Positions 1 to 6,431 of a DNA stretch of 7,647 nt are shown piece by piece. Position 1 is the first letter of the stretch; each line of letters starts with the position of its first letter. Source of the stretch: Acidobacteriaceae bacterium. GTDB lineage: Bacteria > Acidobacteriota > Terriglobia > Bryobacterales > Bryobacteraceae. Under the pieces are notes generated by a model. It saw only the letters and a program-made list of their open reading frames with translations. It had not been told where the DNA came from and made no database searches. The stretch covers positions 1 to 7,647 of the forward strand of contig JAFAQG010000982.1 of NCBI GenBank assembly GCA_019246575.1. The letters are read 5' to 3'. The position numbers were made by a program, and so were the translations under genes.

Positions 1-13
1 TGGGACGATAGTC

Positions 14-1315
14 ATGTCTCCCTTTAGAATCAGCCACGTGCCGCTCTATTTCTATAAGCTCAAATCGTCCCTTTTCGCAACGGTGTGTCTCGTCCTCGCC
101 GCGGTGGCGCTTGTATCCTGCGCGAAGCAGCAGAAGCCTAATGCAGCCGCTTTTATGATGATGCAGGCCGTTCCGGTCCGGGCTACGACGGCGGTCGCAA
201 CAGATGTTCCTCTGGAGGTCTCGGCCGTCGGCAATGTCGAGGCGATCTCCACCGTGCAGGTGAAATCGCGTATCGCCGGCCAGATCCTACGGGTCGATTT
301 CCAGGAGGGCCAGGATGTCAAACAGGGTCAACTGCTGTTCGAGATCGACCCTGAGCCTCTCGACCGCCAGCTTGCCGAAATCCAGGCGGATATCGCCAAA
401 GATGTCGCGCTCGAGCAGCAGGCGCGCGCCAATGTGGAAAAAGACAAGGCCCTGCTGAAACAGGCCCGTTCCAGCGCCGATCGCGGCCTGGCTTTATCCA
501 AAGAGGGTATCTTCTCGAAGGAGCAGACGGAACAGGTCGTCGCTACCGCCGATTCGGCTCAGGCATCGCTCAACGCCGATCAGGCCGCCGTCGAAAGCGC
601 CCTTGCATCGGCGAAGGCCGACCGTGCGCGCTTGGCGCAAACCAATCTGCAGCTCACATATACGAAGATCACCGCGCCCATCAGCGGACGAGCAGGAACC
701 ATCGCAGTGAAAGCCGGCAATCTCATCAAAGACAACGATGCCGCGTTGGTGACGTTACTGCAGCTTTCGCCGATCTATGTCTCCTTTGGCGTGCCGGAAC
801 AGTTGTTGCCGGATGTGCGGAAGTACAATGCGGAGCACCCGCTTGCAGTCCTGGCCGCCGGCGCCGACCAAAAGACCGAAACCGGAACACTCCGTTTCAT
901 CGACAACTCCGTGGACACGACCACCGGCACCGTCAAGTTGAAAGCCATCTTCGATAACCGGAATCGTGTGTTGTGGCCCGGGCAATTCGTAAACGTGCAG
1001 GCCCGGTTAAACATCGAACACAATCGAATTTTGATCCCCAGCCGTACGCTGCAGACGGGACCGGAAGGCAAATACGTTTGGCTGATCAACCAGGGCACTG
1101 GCACCGCCGCGATGCGGCCGGTAGATGTACTGCGCCTGTATCGCGGGCCTGATAGCACCGAAGAGGCGGTCGTCGCGAGCGGGCTCAAACCCGGCGATAT
1201 GGTCGTTTCCGAGGGCCAGATGCGGCTCATGCCCGGTTCGAAGATCAGGTTGCTCAAAGCCGAGGCGCAGCCTGCGAAAGCCGGCGGCTCGTCTGCCGCG
1301 GCAGCAAGCTTGTAG
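14..1315 (+). CDS. RND efflux pump periplasmic adaptor (membrane fusion protein), MdtA-like lipoprotein
   Basis: This is the adaptor that bridges an inner-membrane RND pump to an outer-membrane channel. The 433-residue product opens with a hydrophobic export segment (about residues 19-35) ending in a lipobox, Leu-Val-Ser-Cys, with the lipidated Cys at 36 and Ala at +2. The family domains follow in order: first lipoyl half at about 78-112 (VKSRIAGQI, then FQEGQDVKQGQLLFEIDP), alpha-helical coiled-coil hairpin at about 113-215 (Ala/Gln/Lys-rich), second lipoyl half at about 216-238 (TKITAPISGRAG), beta-barrel at about 250-335 (NSVDTTTGTVKLKA, then WPGQFVNV), and membrane-proximal domain to about 415. 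An Ala-rich tail ends the protein. The wording is closest to E. coli MdtA as I remember it. The ATG at 14 gives a sensible signal sequence. The frame stays open to the window edge, so an upstream start cannot be excluded. The permease gene begins 10 bp downstream. Confidence 0.95.
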   Translation: MSPFRISHVPLYFYKLKSSLFATVCLVLAAVALVSCAKQQKPNAAAFMMMQAVPVRATTAVATDVPLEVSAVGNVEAISTVQVKSRIAGQILRVDFQEGQDVKQGQLLFEIDPEPLDRQLAEIQADIAKDVALEQQARANVEKDKALLKQARSSADRGLALSKEGIFSKEQTEQVVATADSAQASLNADQAAVESALASAKADRARLAQTNLQLTYTKITAPISGRAGTIAVKAGNLIKDNDAALVTLLQLSPIYVSFGVPEQLLPDVRKYNAEHPLAVLAAGADQKTETGTLRFIDNSVDTTTGTVKLKAIFDNRNRVLWPGQFVNVQARLNIEHNRILIPSRTLQTGPEGKYVWLINQGTGTAAMRPVDVLRLYRGPDSTEEAVVASGLKPGDMVVSEGQMRLMPGSKIRLLKAEAQPAKAGGSSAAAASL

Positions 1316-1320
1316 AGGAA
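1314..1320 (+). promoter_or_regulatory. Shine-Dalgarno site of the RND permease gene
   Basis: AGAGGAA overlaps the adaptor's TAG stop codon (1313-1315) and lies 5 bases before the ATG at 1326. It fixes the permease start there, rather than at the upstream in-frame start at 1125. The overlap with the stop suggests that translation of the two pump genes is coupled. Confidence 0.75.
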
Positions 1321-1325
1321 GCGGC

Positions 1326-4300
1326 ATGCACTTCACGGATCTCTTCATCCGTCGCGCCATCAGCACTGCGCTGGTGATGGCCGGTATTTTGATCTTCGGC
1401 ATTATCAGCTACGTTTCGCTTCCCGTGAGCAATTTGCCTGCGGTCGAGTATCCGACGATACAGATCTCGGCAAGTCTACCGGGCGCGAATCCGGATACCA
1501 TGGCGTCATCCGTCGCGACACCGCTCGAGGCCGAATTCTCGACCATCGCGGGCGTGAACAGCATGTCGTCCTCGAGCTCGCTCGGTTCGACGAATGTCAC
1601 CTTGCAGTTCGATCTCAGCCGGAACATCGATGCTGCAGCGCAGGATGTTCAGGCAGCCATCTCTCGCGCGCAGGGGAATCTGCCGACCAATATGCCTGCG
1701 CCGCCGTCGTACTCGAAGGTCAATCCGGCCGAGCAGCCGATCATGTATATCGCCGTCCAGTCGAAGACCATGGCGCCGGCGCAGCTCGATCACTATGCCG
1801 AGACGATGCTCGCGCGCAGGCTCTCCATGGTCAGCGGCGTTTCTCAGGTGTTGGTCTACGGCTCGAAAAAATATGCCGTTCGTATTCAAGCGGACCCCGA
1901 AAAGCTGGCCGCGCGAGAAGTGGATCTAGAGACGGTGCGGAGCGCTGTCGGAACGGGCAGTATCAATCTTCCGGCGGGTTCCCTCTATGGCTACTCGAAG
2001 GCGTACACCGTGCAATCGAACAGCCAGCTAACCAGCGCTGCTCAGTTTGCGCGGCTGATCGTCTCGTATCACAACGGAAATCCGGTACACCTGGACGAGT
2101 TGGGAAATGTGCTCGATAGCGTGGCTAACGACAAAGCTGTCTTCTGGCTGAACCAGGATCCGGTGATCGTCCTTGCGGTGAAGAAGCAACCGGGGACGAA
2201 CACAGTTCAGGTTGCAGACAGCGTAAAGGCGCTGCTCCCCATAATGAAACAGTCGATGCCCGCAGGGATCCAGTTCGCCCGGGCCTTCGACGCCTCGCAG
2301 AACATTCGCGAGTCGATTGCGGACGTGAAATTCACGCTCGTGGTGACCATCTGCCTCGTGATCGCAGTCATCTTCTTTTTCCTGCGAAACGTGTCCGCGA
2401 CTGTGATTCCGAGCTTGGCGGTACCGCTATCGATCCTGGGCACGTTCGCCGTCATGAAGCTGCTGGGCTTTACGGTCGACATGCTGTCCATGATGGCGAT
2501 CACGCTCTCGGTCGGTTTCGTTGTCGACGACGCAATCGTGATGCTTGAGAACATCGTGCGGCATATGGAAATGGGCACGCCCCGTATGCGAGCCGCAATC
2601 GACGGAGCTCGCGAAGTGGGTTTCACCATTGTCTCGATGACCGTTTCGCTGGTGGCGGTGTTCATCCCGGTGCTGTTCCTCGAGGGCGTCATTGGACGGC
2701 TGCTCCGCGAATTCTCGATTACGATCGCCGTCGCCGTGCTCATCTCCGGCTTCATCTCGCTCACGCTTACTCCTATGCTGTGCAGCCGTTTTCTGCGGCA
2801 CGAGAGCCATCCCACGGGTTGGTTCTACCGCAAATCGGAATCGTTCTTTGTCGGACTGAACGGCCTGTACAGGCGCACATTGCTGGCCGTGCTACGGCAC
2901 AAACCTGCCACTCTGACCGCGAGTATTTTGCTGACAGTCGCAACCGTCTACCTGTTCGTTGTCATGCCGAAGGGATTCATGCCGACGGTGGATGCCGGCT
3001 TCGGCTTCGGCGGCACGGAAGCGGCGGAAGATACGTCTTTCCAGGACATGGTGCGGATTCAGAAGCAGGTGACTCAAGTAGTTGCGAAAAACCCCTGGAT
3101 CGAATACTACGGGTCGGGCACCGGCGGCTTCGCGGGCCAGAATCAGGGCTTCATCTTCGTCGTCTTTAAGAGCGATCCGCACCGTCCAAAAGGGCAGGCC
3201 ATCCTGGCTAGCCTCATGCAGCAGTGCATGCAGATACCGGGCGTGATGACGTTCCTGCAGCTCCCGCCCCTAATCCAAATGGGGCAAGGCGAAACGCGAA
3301 GCCAATACTCGCTCGCACTGCAAGACGTGGACACGGCCGAGCTGTTCGCTTGGGCGCCGAAGCTGGAAGCAAAGCTGCGCTCTGTTCCCCAGCTGCAGGA
3401 CATCTATACAGACCTGCGGTTGCGCAGTCCGCGGCTGGAGGTGCAGATCGACCGCGAGCGGGCGCTGGCCGTGGGCATCACTCCCGAGTCCATCGCAAAC
3501 ACCCTGTACGACGCTTACGGCAATCGCAAGGTGGGAACCATCACCGCGGCGGCCGATCAGTATGACGTAATCTTGGAAGTTCTGCCTCAATATCAGCGCA
3601 ACCCCGGCGAGTTGACGAAGCTGTATGTCCGCTCCAATCAGGACAAACTGGTCCCGCTCTCGGCCGTAACAACGCTGAAGCAAACCGTCGCGCCGCTGAC
3701 CGTCAATCATATCGGGCAACTCCCGGCCGTAACGTTCCAATTCAATACGAAACCCGGTGTGGCGCTAAGTCAGGCTACTGCGCTGATTGACGAAGCCGCG
3801 CGGCAGCTTGGTTTGCCGGATACGGTAAGTTTCAGCTATCAGGGAACGGCCGCGCAATTTCAGAACTCGATGCGGGGCTTGGGCATTCTGCTGATCATCG
3901 CCGTGCTGGTGATCTATCTCGTGCTGGGCATTCTGTATGAGAGTTTCATTCACCCGATCACAATTCTGTCCGGGCTCCCCTCGGCGGGACTCGGCGCTCT
4001 GATCACGCTGCTGATTTTTGGGCACGACCTGAACCTGTACTCGTTTGTCGGCATCGTCCTATTAATCGGTATCGTGAAGAAGAACGCCATCATGATGATC
4101 GACTTCGCGCTTGCCGCCCAGCGCAACGAGGGGAAACCGCCCGAGGAGGCGATCTTCGAAGGATGCTTGCAGCGGTTCCGGCCCATCATGATGACGACCA
4201 TGGCCGCGCTGCTCGGCACTCTCCCGATCGCGTTTGGGCATGGCGCAGGCGGTGAAGCACGGCGTCCGCTCGGTATTGCCGTCGTGGGCGGACTCGTCGT

Positions 4301-4427
4301 TTCGCAACTCCTAACGCTCTACATCACGCCTGTGATCTACGTGTATTTGGATCGTTTCCAGAGCTGGCGGCGGAAGCGGGAAGCACTCGAACTCCCGCCG
4401 ATCCAGGAAGCGCTGCTGGAACGCTGA
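1326..4427 (+). CDS. RND (HAE1-type) multidrug efflux permease, MdtB/MdtC- and AcrB-like
   Basis: This is an inner-membrane drug/proton antiporter that should work as a trimer with the adaptor just upstream. The 1033-residue length is normal for the family. The N-terminus has the standard form MHFTDLFIRRAISTALVMAG, with TM1 at about 12-32, a first large periplasmic loop, TM2 at about 337-356, TM7 at about 527-548 and a second periplasmic loop. The proton-relay residues are intact: the TM4 motif VVDDAIVMLEN carries Asp401 and Asp402 (AcrB Asp407/408), and the TM10 motif VKKNAIMMIDFAL carries Lys919 (AcrB Lys940). The C-terminal LQRFRPIMMTTMAAL and SQLLTLYITPVIY match the MdtC style. The open frame extends upstream to 1125, but that part overlaps the adaptor and reads as low-complexity Arg/Pro. 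The ATG at 1326 has a good ribosome site. Substrates cannot be predicted. No outer-membrane channel gene is in the window. Confidence 0.97.
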   Translation: MHFTDLFIRRAISTALVMAGILIFGIISYVSLPVSNLPAVEYPTIQISASLPGANPDTMASSVATPLEAEFSTIAGVNSMSSSSSLGSTNVTLQFDLSRNIDAAAQDVQAAISRAQGNLPTNMPAPPSYSKVNPAEQPIMYIAVQSKTMAPAQLDHYAETMLARRLSMVSGVSQVLVYGSKKYAVRIQADPEKLAAREVDLETVRSAVGTGSINLPAGSLYGYSKAYTVQSNSQLTSAAQFARLIVSYHNGNPVHLDELGNVLDSVANDKAVFWLNQDPVIVLAVKKQPGTNTVQVADSVKALLPIMKQSMPAGIQFARAFDASQNIRESIADVKFTLVVTICLVIAVIFFFLRNVSATVIPSLAVPLSILGTFAVMKLLGFTVDMLSMMAITLSVGFVVDDAIVMLENIVRHMEMGTPRMRAAIDGAREVGFTIVSMTVSLVAVFIPVLFLEGVIGRLLREFSITIAVAVLISGFISLTLTPMLCSRFLRHESHPTGWFYRKSESFFVGLNGLYRRTLLAVLRHKPATLTASILLTVATVYLFVVMPKGFMPTVDAGFGFGGTEAAEDTSFQDMVRIQKQVTQVVAKNPWIEYYGSGTGGFAGQNQGFIFVVFKSDPHRPKGQAILASLMQQCMQIPGVMTFLQLPPLIQMGQGETRSQYSLALQDVDTAELFAWAPKLEAKLRSVPQLQDIYTDLRLRSPRLEVQIDRERALAVGITPESIANTLYDAYGNRKVGTITAAADQYDVILEVLPQYQRNPGELTKLYVRSNQDKLVPLSAVTTLKQTVAPLTVNHIGQLPAVTFQFNTKPGVALSQATALIDEAARQLGLPDTVSFSYQGTAAQFQNSMRGLGILLIIAVLVIYLVLGILYESFIHPITILSGLPSAGLGALITLLIFGHDLNLYSFVGIVLLIGIVKKNAIMMIDFALAAQRNEGKPPEEAIFEGCLQRFRPIMMTTMAALLGTLPIAFGHGAGGEARRPLGIAVVGGLVVSQLLTLYITPVIYVYLDRFQSWRRKREALELPPIQEALLER

Positions 4428-4434
4428 CAGCGCC

Positions 4435-5865
4435 GTGGGTTCCCTCGGCAGCCTGCGCGATGTGGCGGGCCTCTGCGTGTTACTCGCGTTATCTTGTCTT
4501 ACGTTGCGTGGCGCGGATTTCGCCGCTGTCTACAACCTCAAGACCTACGGGGCGGCCGGGACAGGCCAAACTCTGGACACCGCCGCGATTCAGAAAGCAA
4601 TCGACGCTGCAGCGGCTCACGGTGGCGGACTCGTCTACTTCCCCGCCGGACGATTCCTTTCGGGTACGCTCGTTCTCAGAAGCAACATTACTCTCTATCT
4701 CTCGCCCGGTGCGGTGCTCCTCGGCAGCAAGCGCATCGAAGATTACAAGCCCAAGCACCTCCTCTATGCGGATAATGTTTCGAACGTCGCAATAGAAGGC
4801 GGCGGCGTCATCGATGGGCAGGGCGATTCCTTTCTCGACAAAGATCTCAAGCCGCTCCCGCGCCCGAGCCCGCTGATCGAAATCTGGAATTCCCGCGGCA
4901 TTCGTATCGAAGACGTGAGCATCCGCATGGCTCCTGCGTGGACGATTCATCCCAAAAACTGCGACGACGTCAAAATCCGCGGTGTCTCGATCCTGAACAA
5001 TCTGCGCGGCATCAACACCGACGGCATCGATATCGACTCTAGCCGCAACGTGATGATCTCAGATTGTCACATCGAAGCCGGGGACGATTGCATCGTGCTC
5101 AAAACGACGAATCGCATCGCCGCTCCCGCTACGGATGGCTCGCCCGCTGGCACCCCGATTGTTGCCGGTTCTACTGAAAACGTCGCTGTGACGAACAACG
5201 TTCTGGTGAGCGCCGCTTCTGCCCTGAAGCTTGGTACCGAGAGCTACGGCGATTTCCGTCACATCGTCTTTTCGAATTGCGTCATCCGTGATTCGCGCAC
5301 CGGTATTGCACTTCTTGCGAAAGACGGCGGCGTTATGGAGGACGTTCGCTTTGAGAACATCCTCATGACCACGCAGCCGAAGTGGGCGCGCGGTGTCGAG
5401 TGGCCGATCGAAGTGGATATCGACAAACGGACGGTGCAATCCCGGCTCAGCCATATCCGCGACATTGGCTTCAGCGACATCACCGTTTACACGAAAGGCC
5501 GCATTTTGGTGGAAGGTACGGAAGAAAGCCCAGTCGAGAACGTCACGTTTCGCAATGTGCTCCTTCGGATAAACGGCTACGAGAACATCGACCGGGTGAA
5601 AAATATGAGCGGCGCCTCGAAAACGTCTTCGACCGGTATGCCCGATTACGGCGCGACACCTGCGGCAATGATCTTCGCGTACGTGAGCGGTTTGCGGCTC
5701 GAAGGCATCACGGCCGTGTGGCCGAACCAAACGAACGCCCCTGCTCGCTCGCTGGTTTTCGGCGATCACCTGGAGCATGGCCTCCTGACGGGTGTTCAAG
5801 GCGCAGCATCCGCGCCGAACGTGCCCGCGATACGCATCGAGAATTCGACAGATATTCGGCAGTGA
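4435..5865 (+). CDS. Exported glycoside hydrolase family 28 protein (polygalacturonase-like)
   Basis: This 476-residue protein is predicted to hydrolyse glycosidic bonds in pectic polysaccharides in the periplasm or outside the cell. A hydrophobic signal segment spans about residues 9-25. The right-handed beta-helix entry follows (VYNLKTYGAAGTGQTLDTAA at 32-51, GGGLVYFPAG at 63-72). The GH28 signatures are NTDGID (Asp196) and GDDC (Asp217, Asp218). Their 21-residue spacing equals that of Asp180/Asp201 in Aspergillus niger PGII, as recalled. The usual GHG histidine is absent: the equivalent stretch reads ASALKLGTES, with Ser262 where His would be. The RIK motif is altered to ALLAK (Lys296). 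A longer loop (about 227-247) precedes this region. The GTG start at 4435 lies 7 bp after the permease stop and lacks a clear ribosome site, so termination-reinitiation coupling is plausible. In-frame GTGs at 4462 and 4477 would cut into or shorten the signal peptide. Exact substrate (homogalacturonan, rhamnogalacturonan or other uronide) is unknown. Confidence 0.9.
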   Translation: MGSLGSLRDVAGLCVLLALSCLTLRGADFAAVYNLKTYGAAGTGQTLDTAAIQKAIDAAAAHGGGLVYFPAGRFLSGTLVLRSNITLYLSPGAVLLGSKRIEDYKPKHLLYADNVSNVAIEGGGVIDGQGDSFLDKDLKPLPRPSPLIEIWNSRGIRIEDVSIRMAPAWTIHPKNCDDVKIRGVSILNNLRGINTDGIDIDSSRNVMISDCHIEAGDDCIVLKTTNRIAAPATDGSPAGTPIVAGSTENVAVTNNVLVSAASALKLGTESYGDFRHIVFSNCVIRDSRTGIALLAKDGGVMEDVRFENILMTTQPKWARGVEWPIEVDIDKRTVQSRLSHIRDIGFSDITVYTKGRILVEGTEESPVENVTFRNVLLRINGYENIDRVKNMSGASKTSSTGMPDYGATPAAMIFAYVSGLRLEGITAVWPNQTNAPARSLVFGDHLEHGLLTGVQGAASAPNVPAIRIENSTDIRQ

Positions 5866-5939
5866 TCTCGCTTTAGGAGCCGCGTTCTGCTGCTCGGCCA
5901 CCAATTTTCCGTTTCCGATTCAGCGTCTGTACGCGCAGA

Positions 5940-5974
5940 GCGTCGAGCGATTCACTCGGTTGCCTTTTTCTTTT
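5940..5974 (+). terminator. Possible rho-independent terminator after the GH28 gene
   Basis: An imperfect stem pairs GCGTCGAG (5940-5947) with CTCGGTTGC (5955-5963) around the 7-base loop CGATTCA. The core is four Watson-Crick pairs (CGAG/CTCG), extended by G-U pairs and one bulge. A pyrimidine tail CTTTTTCTTTT (5964-5974) follows. It lies about 75 bp after the GH28 stop, where the first transcription unit would be expected to end. The weak stem makes this tentative. Confidence 0.4.
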
Positions 5975-6021
5975 CGTCTCGATTCAACAACTTAGCCGCT
6001 TGGCCCGGCTTCGCCGCACTC

Positions 6022-6112
6022 AATTCAAATCCAAAGTAGAGCACGGCTCGTGTGTCCGTTCTCGGCGTTCAGCCGCGGCTCTTTGAATCCTGAATACGTT
6101 TGGTTTTGAATT
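6022..6112. repeat. Imperfect inverted-repeat unit, about 91 bp
   Basis: The left arm AATTCAAATCCAAAG (6022-6036) matches the reverse complement of the right arm 6098-6112 (AATTCAAAACCAAAC) at 13 of 15 positions. Inside the arms, AGAGC (6038-6042) and GCTCT (6078-6082) are also complementary, and GAGC/GCTC (6039-6042, 6046-6049) forms a local hairpin. The layout resembles a degenerate MITE- or REP-like element. No target-site duplication was identified, so mobility is only a guess. Confidence 0.4.
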
Positions 6113-6120
6113 CCTCGTTG

Positions 6121-6145
6121 GGGCAGACGATATCGCCGTCTGCCC
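6121..6145. repeat. Perfect palindromic hairpin with 9-bp arms
   Basis: GGGCAGACG (6121-6129) and CGTCTGCCC (6137-6145) are exact reverse complements around the 7-base loop ATATCGC. The hairpin would be GC-rich and stable on either strand. No T-run follows it on either side, so it is not a classical intrinsic terminator. It may be a REP-like palindrome or part of the neighbouring repeat cluster. Confidence 0.55.
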
Positions 6146-6146
6146 G

Positions 6147-6283
6147 ATTGGCTTCGTTTCGCAAAACCGACCCCGCTTTCACTGAGCGCAGTCAGCGCGG
6201 CAACCGGAGTTCGTTTCGCAAAATCGCCGTATGTGTTTGAAAATCCGTGTGGCGCGACCTGAAATTGGCTTCGTTTGGCAAAA
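6147..6283. repeat. Three spaced copies of a TTCGTTTsGCAAAA direct repeat
   Basis: The 14-base core occurs at 6153-6166, 6210-6223 and 6270-6283. Copies 1 and 2 are identical in the core, and copy 3 has one change (C to G). Copies 1 and 3 share a longer 20-base match, ATTGGCTTCGTTTsGCAAAA (6147-6166 and 6264-6283), with the same single difference. The copies start 57 and 60 bp apart, both multiples of three. Read on the minus strand, each encodes Phe-Ala-Lys-Arg in the same frame. The intervening DNA shows no clear similarity. Confidence 0.6.
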
Positions 6284-6331
6284 AACGCTTGCGTAGCCTT
6301 CAGCAACCCGGCGATGAGGGCGGCGCAAGAT

Positions 6332-6360
6332 ATGACAATCGTGCTATCACATTCTATGCT
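6332..6360 (+). promoter_or_regulatory. Possible sigma-70-like promoter for the oxidoreductase/GH13 unit
   Basis: ATGACA (6332-6337) matches the -35 consensus TTGACA at 5 of 6 bases. TATGCT (6355-6360) matches the -10 consensus TATAAT at 4 of 6. The spacer is exactly 17 bp. Transcription would begin near 6367 and leave a leader of about 65 bases before the ATG at 6432. Such matches occur by chance, and sigma preferences in this organism are unknown. Confidence 0.3.
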
Positions 6361-6431
6361 GCCTCGCGAAGTGAGCCTGCTTCTATTTGTTACCTTCGCT
6401 TTATGCACGGACCTCACCAGCAACCACAACC

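Larger units (their letters stand above)
5866..6431. other. Gene-free, repeat-bearing intergenic region
   Basis: No convincing gene is seen in these 566 bp. Short open frames on both strands lack ribosome sites and recognisable domains. The region holds a possible terminator, an imperfect inverted repeat, a perfect palindrome, three spaced direct repeats and a possible promoter, each listed separately. No tRNA-like cloverleaf was noticed. It separates the pump/GH28 unit from the oxidoreductase/GH13 unit. Confidence 0.7.

Noticed and set aside
1125..1325. N-terminal extension of the permease from an upstream in-frame start
   Set aside because: These 67 codons overlap the adaptor gene and read as non-family Arg/Pro/Ser sequence. 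The ATG at 1326 has a ribosome site and the canonical RND N-terminus.
4498..4512. Possible lipoprotein Cys (LALSC, residue 21) in the GH28 signal segment
   Set aside because: The residue at -3 is Ala rather than Leu/Val/Ile and hydrophobic sequence continues past the Cys, so an ordinary secretory signal is more likely.
5875..5879. AGGAG ribosome-site-like string just after the GH28 stop
   Set aside because: No ATG, GTG or TTG lies at a suitable distance downstream, so no gene start can be assigned.
5792..5995. Small + strand open frame spanning the GH28 end
   Set aside because: It lies mostly over the GH28 3' end and the terminator candidate, with no ribosome site and no recognisable sequence.
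6147..6283. CRISPR-like array of three repeats
   Set aside because: The repeats are only 14-20 bp, the third copy diverges, there are only two intervals, and no cas genes are nearby.
6025..6429. Minus-strand open frame of 134 codons
   Set aside because: It starts at a TTG with no ribosome site, covers only repeats and palindromes, and matches no domain I know. It is kept as a repeat observation rather than a gene.
6387..6431. Upstream TTG start for the oxidoreductase
   Set aside because: The 15 extra residues have no counterpart in the PIG3 family, and the ATG at 6432 gives the standard N-terminus.
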